A stretch of 5,897 nucleotides of DNA from CAZAQS01 sp964486825 (GTDB lineage: Bacteria; Chloroflexota; Anaerolineae; Anaerolineales; UBA4823). A program made the position numbers and the translations under genes. Where the stretch lies: positions 1 through 5,897 of the forward strand of contig CAZAQS010000292.1 of the NCBI GenBank assembly GCA_964486825.1, read 5' to 3'. The notes below the pieces were generated by a model, which had not been told where the DNA came from, did not search any database, and saw only the letters and a program-made list of their open reading frames with translations. Position 1 is the stretch's first letter. The number at the start of each line of letters is the position of its first letter. Of the stretch, positions 1-5,549 are shown in pieces.

Positions 1-805
1 TTCTCACGGGCAGCGCAGGCAATCTGAGCGGGTGGGCTGCCAGCCTCGAGACGTCCGGGTCTGGCACAGCTTTCTTCAACATCATTGCTTCCTACGACGG
101 CGTCAGCGTGCGTCCCGCGGAAGGCCTGCTTACACCATCTGAACTGGATGCGCTGATCGCCTGACGATCGAACGCGGCGGAAAAGTCTCCTGTCGCGACG
201 ACCCCGACGGCAGCCGCAGCCCTTATGAGCTGAACATCACCCTGTATGATGTGCTCAACCCTCCCGAAAGCTGTTCCTCACTCGAGAGGGTACAGCTCTT
301 CCTGGCCGCACAGGCGATTATACTTAGCCTAGCTGGCGTAGCCAGGATTTACACCCTAAGCCTATTGGTACTTCCAACTGCCAGCCTTGCTTTGCCGAGG
401 CCGGGTATCCGCGGTCTCTCAATTGAGAGAAGTTCCAGCTTGACCGTCTGGAGCGCCTGCTGGGCGACAGCAGCCGGCGTGGGACACAGGTCTTTACTGA
501 CTATCGCCGCCTGCTAGCTGTATGCCGTGGTCAGCCAGCGTTCCATGCGCTGGGCGTATAGAGAGTCCTGGATGTGGGAAAAGGAGTTGTCTGCCTGCTG
601 CGCACCCCGTCCGAGGAGGGAAATCCTGTATTGTGCCTGGTGCATGTTCCCGGACAGGCGCAGCGCGTCCAGCTGGATCTGCAGGAGAATGCCTGGCAGG
701 GAAGAAGCCTGCGAGGACCTGCTGGGAGACAGCCCGCTGAAGGCCCTGAACGAGACATTAGACGTGTCGTTGAAAGCTTACGGGTTAATGTGGCTGGCTG
801 CCCAC
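1..805 (+). pseudogene. Decayed GH13 sucrose-phosphorylase-like gene (3' part)
   Basis: No single open frame covers this stretch, but a continuous GH13 subfamily 18-like protein (sucrose, sucrose-6F-phosphate or glucosylglycerate phosphorylase; substrate not decidable) can be read across frames. Frame 3, nt 3-161, gives FFNIIASYDGVSVRPAEGLL, matching the family's 'NF.ASHDGIGVRP.EGLL' segment. Frame 2, nt 164 to about 366, gives PDGSRSPYELNI and then LERVQLFLAAQAIILSLAGV. Frame 1, nt 367 to about 700, gives EKFQLDRLERLL, PAFHALGV, RVLDVGKGVVCLLRT and VLCLVHVPGQ. Frame 2 from about 707 gives CEDLLGDSPLKAL and the closing SLKAYGLMWL of the C-terminal beta-domain. Damage seen: apparent 1-nt losses near 162 and 366, a third frame change between about 685 and 712, and in-frame TGA (424-426) and TAG (559-561). 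Such phosphorylases act in the cytoplasm, cleaving an alpha-glucoside with phosphate to give glucose 1-phosphate. The 5' part lies outside the window. Family assignment is from remembered motifs and is strong at superfamily level. Confidence 0.82.
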
Positions 806-824
806 TACTCAAAATCGCTGGTGG

Positions 825-866
825 TGTCTTTCGTCTGCGCTGGCTGCCGGTCCAACTGACGAGACA
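825..866. other. Imperfect inverted repeat in the convergent gap
   Basis: TGTCTTTCGTC (825-835) can pair with GACGAGACA (858-866), giving nine base pairs with a 2-nt bulge around a 22-nt loop. It sits between the end of the phosphorylase pseudogene and the stop codon of the convergent hydrolase gene, where a bidirectional terminator would be expected. Neither side has a T-tract, the loop is long and the stem has a bulge, so it does not qualify as a standard intrinsic terminator. It may be chance. Confidence 0.2.
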
Positions 867-3800
867 TCATTTATCCAGGATCAGCGGCAAGAAAATGACC
901 CGTAAGATATTATTGCCTCCGCCGCCATCCAGGATGGTGCCAATCGCTTCCGCGTCAAAGATGAGCGCGTTGGTGCTTGTGGATAGATTTATAAAAAAAT
1001 GTTCGTCTGGTTCCGGAATGCTGTCGGGAAGAACGGTAACAGTAATCGTTAAAGATTGAGTTCCGACGGGGAAGATCAGCGTACCGCTGGTGGATACATA
1101 GTCGTAGCCCTCTGAACAAAATGAAAGATCACAACCTTTTGCCGTACCGTCCATCGTTTTATAAGTGACCGAGACCTCTTGTACTGTAGTTCCAGGCAGG
1201 CTGACCAGAAACTGGATGGATTTCGTCTCACTGATGCTCTCCTCCCCTGCCGCGTCGGCAATGGAAAGCTGCACCATTTCAAATGCACCAATGTCGCACC
1301 GGTCTCCCTGGGGCCGGGCTGCTCCGCGCTGATCGGTATCAGGCCATAACTGCATATCCCCGGCATCCAATGCCAGAGAGTATGGGAGCAGGGCATAGGT
1401 GCTTGTTGGCCCACCGTTCCGGGCCAGCGATGCCAGGCCAGGGTCGAGGGGAAACTTCTCGCTGCCCATTTTGTCCCCCTCTTTCAGGTCCGTGGAATTG
1501 GAGAAGCAGCTATCCCGGACTCCAATTAGGTTGTATCCCTGGGAAAACACCAGGCCTCCTATTCTGGCGCAATCCACCGTTGCAGGGCTGGAAGCTGCCG
1601 TATTGCCTGCCATAATGGTGTTATGGAAAAAAACGGGGAGTCCATCTGTGGCAAGACCCCCACCTGTGTATGCGGAATTCTCTTTAAACGTGTTGCTCTG
1701 CAGGCGCATTTCGGCTGCACCCGGTCCGGTGTATATGCCTCCACCTGTACCTAAAACAACTATTTCCCCATTCTCCTTCGTTTCCGCCCGGTTTTTGGAG
1801 AAAGTCACATTCAGCAGGGTATGGAGGATATTTGCTGCCGGGTCTGGTTGTGTAAGATTGGCAATGGCACCACCTGCCCAGGATGCTGAATTCCCTGCAA
1901 ACAGGCTTTTGGTAACGGTCAATGCCGCCGAATCATAGAGAGCAATTCCACCGCCATTATGGGCGGCTGTATTGCTGCTGATCTCTGTTTCAATAATTGT
2001 CAGGCGTCCCCAACCAGAATTCGTTACCCCTCCCCCATTTGTTTTCACAGAGTTGCCATATATCTTGCTGTCTTCTATGTGCAGGCTCCCGTTGAGGTTG
2101 ACAATCCCGCCTCCACTGTCGATATCTGTATGCGCGAAGATCTGGCTGGCATAGATCTCACCCGTGCCTTTGGTATAGATGCCGCCTCCATAGCGGGCTG
2201 AGTTGTTCCAGATTTGGGTATTGCCAGAGATAATAAAATTCCCTTCACTGTAAAGAGCTCCCCCATCCGAAATCAGCGTGGAACTGACTGCATCGGTTGC
2301 TGTGATAGTGAACGGCACTTCCGCCCGATTGATCCATAGCTTGCTGGCGTTAAGAAACAGATTGCCGGCGAAGTGTACGTGGACAGCGCCACCAAAATCC
2401 CCGCTGTTTCCGAAAAATCTCGTATTGTTCACAGAAGCTGTGGCTTTGCCCCCGACATCAAGACCGCCCCCGCCTTGGTTGTCTTCGGTACCAATCGTGC
2501 AGCCATGAGCTGCCCCTGCAGATATCCGCAAACCCGACAAGGTCAGATGTCCCGGCTTCTGGACATCGAATACGCGGTTGCTGTGGCCCCCGCTCAGGAT
2601 GATGTTGCTCCCAGGCGTACTTAAAGTAGCCGAGATGACCATTGGATCTCTGGTAATTGTAATCTGCCTGGAAATCGTCAGCGGCTCAGATAGATAGATT
2701 GGGTAGTAATAATCTCTTGGCCCACAGTCAAATCCTATCGTAGAACCTGAGTAACCAAATAGGTCGGCGCGCAGTGCGCTTTCGGTGCAGCTCTCTGAAC
2801 TTCCACTGCCTACCACACCATCTGGAACACTTATAAAAACGCGGTCTGCGGCGGTGACAACGCTTCCTGTGGGGGTTGCCCCAGCAGCAACCGCAGCAGA
2901 CTCCATGTCCCTGTCTACTGTCATCCAGCATTCATAAGGATAAGATCCTCCTGGGGAAATCGTGCCTGGATTCTGGTCTCCGCAGTCTGAATCTATGATG
3001 GTCACATTCAGAGGAGTGTTTCCCCGGTTCCAGACTGTCGTTGTGATGGGAACTTTATTGCCTGCGGATACAACCGTCTCACCGGCAGATCGCACCACAT
3101 CTAATGCCGCTGCAGCAGGCCGGATTTTGAGGGCAATGTCCTCTTTCAGCCCCGTGATGTGGATTTTCAGATCTCCAGATGGTAAAGTCGGCTCAACAGT
3201 GTTTTGATAGATTTGATATTGAGGATCAACCTGGTATGGGTCCCACCACTCTATGTAATACGGGGCGTTACTTAATAGACCGGTGACAGTTATGTAACCA
3301 TTGACGAGCAAATCAGATTCGTGATTGCCTTTTCCACAGTCCCACTGCCAGTCATGGGTGTAATTCCACCAGGTGTTTTTACTGTTCTGCACCCACAGAT
3401 AGGTTGCCGCTTCATCTCTCAGTCCCATTACGCGTAAGAATGGATCATCGGAACACAGAGCATCCGAGCATACAAGACCTTCTGGAGCAGCATATGGCTG
3501 ATTCAAAGACAAAACAGGGGTCATGTGGGGTGGGTTTAGCGGCTTTAAGCTTCTTACTTGAATGCCGTCAATAAAGTTGCCGATGGAAGCATAATGCCGC
3601 CACCAGGCATAATCGGGCAGCCAAAAGTTGTGCCAGTGCCAGTGCATTCCTGCCAGCGCACCTCCGCTCATTAAGGACGACCAAAGCCCATTATGCAGAT
3701 GAGTACCCCGATCATCCCACTCCAGCCAATCGGTATGTCCCCAATCTCTTCCTTCTCCTAAATCTTTCGTTAGGCCGAATTCTCCAATCACGACTGGTTT

Positions 3801-5276
3801 TTCAGGATAGATGGAAAGACTGTTGCTCGTGTAGTACCAGGCGAGGTAGGCCATATCGCGACCTTCTGGATCGGAAGGTTGGCTATTGCTCTTTCGTCCT
3901 TCCGTGTAGTAGAAGTGCATCTGGGCAAAGCTCAACGGTGCGTACAAACTGGTGTAATTTGATATATCTGACTGTGGATTGAACGTGGGGTTGAAACTGC
4001 CTGTACTGGTATCTACCATGTGCTGGTGTGCATCGTGTTCGTTGAAAAAGCTTGCCATCTCACTATGCCAGGTGCGCATCAATGCCCACTCAGTTTGTTT
4101 TGTGACTGGATCCTCAATGGAGTTGACGAACTCGTCAATTTCATTGAATAATTCCCAGGACATAATGCTGGTACTATATCCCCACCTGGCAATCACATAG
4201 CGGAACACGGATTGCTGGTGCTTTATGGCCTGTTCATTATCAAAAATGTCGTACCTGTCTGTTAGTACACCGCCGTTTGCTAGGTTGTAGAGATTGTGGT
4301 TCTCCCACATCTGAGGGGGATCAATAATCCTTTTTGCTGCAGTAAACTGGTGGCTGTCTTCCAGTGTCAGAATGAAGTAGATGCCTCGCTGTTCAGCTAT
4401 TTCTAGTATCCGATCGAAATTCCAGGCATCCAGCTGGTTGTAGTTGCTCCCCAAAGTCGTATCCTGGAGGGAGAGGATTTTATCGGCAGTAAGTTTGGGA
4501 GAAGCAGGTGCTTCTCTGACGCTGTTCGTCATCCAAACCCTGGCCACGTTCGCATTGTTCGCATGCATACGGTTGAGATAGTATTCATAAGTTGAAATAG
4601 CCTGTGTGTCCGTTTCCCACCAGCCGAGGTTCATACCTAGACCGAGGAACGGGTCGCCTCGGCTAAACTTAAAGTAATGAAAATATGAGTAGTTGGGATC
4701 AAGACCGTCATCGCGTTCGATAAAGCCGGGAAGATCCGACTCGACGGCATCGAAGGTAAGCCAGACGGGATTGGCATTTATTCCACGCACTTTCGCTGTG
4801 ATTTGAAGTTTGTAAGTACCAACTTCTCGGGGCGAAAAACGGATTTTCCACACTGGGTTTCCGACAGCGGTATGCTGCTCAACTGCGATTTCCGGCTGGG
4901 CGGCATTCACTCCCGAGACGGCATATTCCTGGTAGAAGAATCCTGGCTGCCTCACAATATGTCCTGTCTCTGGAGCAGTGAAGTAGCCATCCACCAGGAT
5001 CTGACCGAAATCATAAGGATTTGAGTAATCACCAGCGACTTCAAAGGTGATCTCAAAACGCATGAAGCGAGGCACTTTTGCATTCGGATAGTTTGATTCG
5101 TTCGTGCCGATTACCTTTATAGTCGAAGCGGCAGAGCGAGACGCGGCCTGTTGCGAGAAACTATGTGCCAGCCCGCTAAGAAGGATCGTGATGATCAATC
5201 CTTGAAGCAGACTGCGAAGAAAAAGTCTGGTTAGGTTGTTCAGATATAAAGGAGAAAAGGTGCGGCTGCGAAACAT
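867..5276 (-). CDS. Secreted multi-domain glycoside hydrolase (DUF5060 + clan GH-A barrel + beta-helix + Calx-beta)
   Basis: Predicted 1469-residue exported glycosidase, probably cutting a beta-linked polysaccharide outside the cell (substrate unknown; endo-beta-mannanase/GH5-like by recollection of COG3934 relatives). Domains in order: basic N-terminus and hydrophobic stretch about 18-40, a signal peptide or anchor; DUF5060-like beta-sandwich about 51-178; TIM barrel about 188-575 with W374ELFNEID (acid/base candidate E379) and V496IGEFG (nucleophile candidate E499), the two glutamates 120 residues apart as in retaining clan GH-A enzymes; an aromatic, Cys-containing beta-domain about 580-720 with IEWWDP; a DUF11-like domain about 725-818 (VWNRGNTPLNVTIIDSDC); a right-handed beta-helix about 828-1334 ending in a 'choice-of-anchor Q'-like NGGPTSTYALLP...DIGAFE motif; Calx-beta about 1335-1450 (GYDYVSTSGTLIF, EPDEHF); then GGGGNN and the tail RVIFLPLILDK. 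Start: the ATG at 5276 has GGAGG five bases upstream and leads directly into the signal sequence. The open frame extends to a TTG at 5351 without a ribosome-binding site. The gene stands alone and is intact. Confidence 0.9.
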   Translation of the reverse strand: MFRSRTFSPLYLNNLTRLFLRSLLQGLIITILLSGLAHSFSQQAASRSAASTIKVIGTNESNYPNAKVPRFMRFEITFEVAGDYSNPYDFGQILVDGYFTAPETGHIVRQPGFFYQEYAVSGVNAAQPEIAVEQHTAVGNPVWKIRFSPREVGTYKLQITAKVRGINANPVWLTFDAVESDLPGFIERDDGLDPNYSYFHYFKFSRGDPFLGLGMNLGWWETDTQAISTYEYYLNRMHANNANVARVWMTNSVREAPASPKLTADKILSLQDTTLGSNYNQLDAWNFDRILEIAEQRGIYFILTLEDSHQFTAAKRIIDPPQMWENHNLYNLANGGVLTDRYDIFDNEQAIKHQQSVFRYVIARWGYSTSIMSWELFNEIDEFVNSIEDPVTKQTEWALMRTWHSEMASFFNEHDAHQHMVDTSTGSFNPTFNPQSDISNYTSLYAPLSFAQMHFYYTEGRKSNSQPSDPEGRDMAYLAWYYTSNSLSIYPEKPVVIGEFGLTKDLGEGRDWGHTDWLEWDDRGTHLHNGLWSSLMSGGALAGMHWHWHNFWLPDYAWWRHYASIGNFIDGIQVRSLKPLNPPHMTPVLSLNQPYAAPEGLVCSDALCSDDPFLRVMGLRDEAATYLWVQNSKNTWWNYTHDWQWDCGKGNHESDLLVNGYITVTGLLSNAPYYIEWWDPYQVDPQYQIYQNTVEPTLPSGDLKIHITGLKEDIALKIRPAAAALDVVRSAGETVVSAGNKVPITTTVWNRGNTPLNVTIIDSDCGDQNPGTISPGGSYPYECWMTVDRDMESAAVAAGATPTGSVVTAADRVFISVPDGVVGSGSSESCTESALRADLFGYSGSTIGFDCGPRDYYYPIYLSEPLTISRQITITRDPMVISATLSTPGSNIILSGGHSNRVFDVQKPGHLTLSGLRISAGAAHGCTIGTEDNQGGGGLDVGGKATASVNNTRFFGNSGDFGGAVHVHFAGNLFLNASKLWINRAEVPFTITATDAVSSTLISDGGALYSEGNFIISGNTQIWNNSARYGGGIYTKGTGEIYASQIFAHTDIDSGGGIVNLNGSLHIEDSKIYGNSVKTNGGGVTNSGWGRLTIIETEISSNTAAHNGGGIALYDSAALTVTKSLFAGNSASWAGGAIANLTQPDPAANILHTLLNVTFSKNRAETKENGEIVVLGTGGGIYTGPGAAEMRLQSNTFKENSAYTGGGLATDGLPVFFHNTIMAGNTAASSPATVDCARIGGLVFSQGYNLIGVRDSCFSNSTDLKEGDKMGSEKFPLDPGLASLARNGGPTSTYALLPYSLALDAGDMQLWPDTDQRGAARPQGDRCDIGAFEMVQLSIADAAGEESISETKSIQFLVSLPGTTVQEVSVTYKTMDGTAKGCDLSFCSEGYDYVSTSGTLIFPVGTQSLTITVTVLPDSIPEPDEHFFINLSTSTNALIFDAEAIGTILDGGGGNNILRVIFLPLILDK
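870..914 (-). other. C-terminal hydrophobic tail, putative surface-sorting signal
   Basis: Codons 1455-1469 of the hydrolase encode NN followed by ILRVIFLPLILDK, immediately after a GGGG linker that closes the Calx-beta domain. The tail is short, has one Arg before an F-L-P-L hydrophobic core, and ends two residues after it. It is too short for a usual transmembrane anchor and has no LPXTG motif. I recall similar 'YLPLV'-type endings on many predicted exported Chloroflexota proteins, which suggests a sorting or retention tag. That role is inference. Confidence 0.5.
927..1274 (-). other. Calx-beta domain segment of the hydrolase
   Basis: Residues about 1335-1450. It shows the family's usual order: an opening LSIADAAGEESISE strand, VSVTYKTMDGTA, GYDYVSTSGTLIFPVG, then ITVTVLPDSIPEPDEHFFINL. 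The acidic residues in DGTA, DY and EPDE are those that bind calcium in the family. An insertion with two cysteines (C1382 and C1387) lies between the DGTA and GYDY motifs and could form a local disulfide outside the cell. In secreted bacterial proteins these domains usually act as stalks or adhesion modules. Confidence 0.8.
1641..2414 (-). repeat. Protein-level beta-helix coil repeats (Asn-Ser/Thr...Gly-Gly-Gly)
   Basis: Codons about 955-1212 of the hydrolase encode successive coils built on 'G/N-N-S/T-A-x-x-x-G-G-G/A-I/V/L'. Examples are GNSGDFGGAVHV, NNSARYGGGIY, GNSVKTNGGGV, SNTAAHNGGGIAL, GNSASWAGGAIAN and ENSAYTGGGLAT. The Gly-Gly elements fall at about residues 962, 1030, 1055, 1081, 1108, 1135, 1178 and 1205, so much of the series has a period of 25-27 residues, with longer loops elsewhere. 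This is the signature of a right-handed parallel beta-helix of the kind seen in 'choice-of-anchor Q' and polymorphic outer-membrane-like proteins. Codons differ between copies, so there is no matching DNA repeat and the duplication is old. Confidence 0.75.
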
Positions 5277-5279
5277 AAA

Positions 5280-5288
5280 CACCTCCAC
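5280..5288 (-). promoter_or_regulatory. Ribosome-binding site deciding the hydrolase start
   Basis: On the minus strand GTGGAGGTG precedes the ATG at 5276, with GGAGG at 5286-5282 and five bases between. This is a near-ideal Shine-Dalgarno match, and it moves the start 25 codons inside the longest open frame. The two upstream alternatives, TTG at 5351 and ATG at 5345, lack such a site and would place about 25 polar, charged residues ahead of the signal sequence. Confidence 0.85.
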
Positions 5289-5329
5289 TTCGAACTGGAC
5301 ACGTGTGAGGCATCTCCCCCTATTAGCGA

Positions 5330-5350
5330 TGAGAATATCATTCATTCTCA
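5330..5350 (-). other. Small stem-loop in the hydrolase 5' leader
   Basis: TGAGAAT and ATTCTCA form a perfect 7-bp inverted repeat around a 7-nt loop, inside the untranslated leader predicted between the promoter and the ATG at 5276. It contains the TTG and ATG codons that would open the longer reading frame, so folding would further disfavour those starts. No known riboswitch consensus is recognisable. The stem is short and AT-rich, so its function is uncertain. Confidence 0.35.
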
Positions 5351-5363
5351 AGATTGTTTTGGA

Positions 5364-5400
5364 TTATAACCAAAAAGTGATATCTCGATATCTTTATAAC
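5364..5400 (-). repeat. Repeats around the hydrolase transcription start
   Basis: Two repeat pairs overlap here. GATATC occurs twice (5379-5384 and 5387-5392), each copy self-complementary, with centres 8 bp apart, directly downstream of the -10 element where transcription should begin. Outside them, the 7-mer TTATAAC (+ strand) occurs at 5364-5370 and 5394-5400, exactly 30 bp or about three helical turns apart. On the minus strand, each TTATAAC copy overlaps a TATAAA or TATAAT hexamer, so the pair may be two -10-like elements or protein-binding sites. Operator function is inferred from position only. Confidence 0.35.
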
Positions 5401-5421
5401 AAAATTTTTCGATTGTGTCAA
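5393..5421 (-). promoter_or_regulatory. Sigma-70-type promoter of the hydrolase
   Basis: On the minus strand a perfect -35 box TTGACA (5421-5416) is followed after exactly 17 bp by TATAAA (5398-5393), one base from the -10 consensus. Transcription would start near 5386, giving a leader of about 110 nt before the ATG at 5276. A second perfect TATAAT lies at 5368-5363 but has no good -35 partner. The region is AT-rich, which makes chance hexamers likelier, but the -35 match and the spacing are both optimal. Confidence 0.65.
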
Positions 5422-5431
5422 TATGCACAAT
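5412..5431. promoter_or_regulatory. Dyad ATTGTG-N8-CACAAT over the -35 box
   Basis: ATTGTG (5412-5417) and CACAAT (5426-5431) form a perfect 6-bp inverted repeat with an 8-bp spacer, centred at 5421.5 on the edge of the hydrolase -35 element. Size and spacing suit a dimeric helix-turn-helix regulator. A repressor bound here would block the promoter. The right half-site also begins the neighbouring 11-bp direct repeat. The regulator is not identified. Confidence 0.4.
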
Positions 5432-5452
5432 AATATTACACAATAATATAAT
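5424..5452 (+). promoter_or_regulatory. Possible promoter toward the transposase
   Basis: A perfect TATAAT (5447-5452) lies 17 bp after TGCACA (5424-5429), which matches the -35 consensus at four of six positions. Transcription would start near 5459 and reach the transposase ATG at 5550 after about 90 nt, passing through the hairpin at 5495-5547. Its -35 would sit 2 bp from the -35 of the divergent hydrolase promoter. The surrounding DNA is AT-rich, so this is tentative. Confidence 0.3.
5426..5449. repeat. Tandem 11-bp direct repeat CACAATAATAT
   Basis: CACAATAATAT occurs perfectly at 5426-5436 and 5439-5449, a period of 13 bp, directly upstream of the hydrolase -35 box. The CACAAT core recurs inverted at 5412-5417. 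Three copies of the same core around one promoter suggest binding sites for a single regulator. Low sequence complexity is the main reservation. Confidence 0.45.
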
Positions 5453-5494
5453 TTCACACGGCTTTCTTAAAGTCGAGAAAGGACTAGCCAAAAA

Positions 5495-5547
5495 TGACCT
5501 TCTTCGGTAAATTAGTTTGACACCCAAACAAAAACCGAGGAAGGTCA
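5495..5547 (+). promoter_or_regulatory. Hairpin burying the transposase ribosome-binding site
   Basis: TGACCTTCTTCGGT (5495-5508) pairs with ACCGAGGAAGGTCA (5534-5547) over 14 positions. The only DNA mismatch becomes a G-U pair in RNA. A second stem, GTTTG (5515-5519) with CAAAC (5525-5529), caps it around a 5-nt loop. The 3' arm contains the whole Shine-Dalgarno sequence GAGGAAGG (5537-5544), with the transposase ATG just outside the stem at 5550. Several insertion sequences (for example IS10, IS50 and IS200) are known to use such hairpins to stop transposase translation from transcripts entering from outside. That role here is inference. The arms could instead be part of the element's end. 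Confidence 0.65.
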
Positions 5548-5549
5548 AG

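Noticed and set aside
251..517. Open frame of 88 codons starting at GTG
   Set aside because: Its first part is the frame 2 segment of the phosphorylase pseudogene (VQLFLAAQAIILSLAGV). Past about 367 the family match moves to frame 1 and this frame becomes meaningless.
825..866. Rho-independent terminator between the convergent genes
   Set aside because: The inverted repeat is bulged with a 22-nt loop and has no T-tract on either strand. Kept only as a low-confidence structure.
574..1059. Open frame of 161 codons on the + strand
   Set aside because: The first ~40 codons are pseudogene frame 1. After about 700 it leaves the homologous frame, then runs antisense into the hydrolase 3' end.
1399..1938. 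Open frame of 179 codons on the + strand opposite the beta-helix
   Set aside because: Pro/Ser/Arg-rich composition typical of a shadow of the Gly/Asn-rich beta-helix codons. No domain and no convincing ribosome-binding site.
1641..2414. CRISPR-like or tandem DNA repeat suggested by regular periodicity
   Set aside because: The periodicity exists only in the encoded protein. Copies share no long identical DNA, have no spacers and lie inside an intact coding frame.
5299..5306. ACACGTGT palindrome in the hydrolase leader as an operator
   Set aside because: A lone 8-bp palindrome well downstream of the predicted start of transcription, with no second copy. Indistinguishable from chance.
5517..5522. 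Perfect TTGACA on the + strand in the IS leader
   Set aside because: A -10 at the usual spacing would fall at about 5540, where the sequence is GC-rich Shine-Dalgarno DNA, and transcription would start inside the transposase gene. It lies in the hairpin loop, so a promoter role is unlikely.
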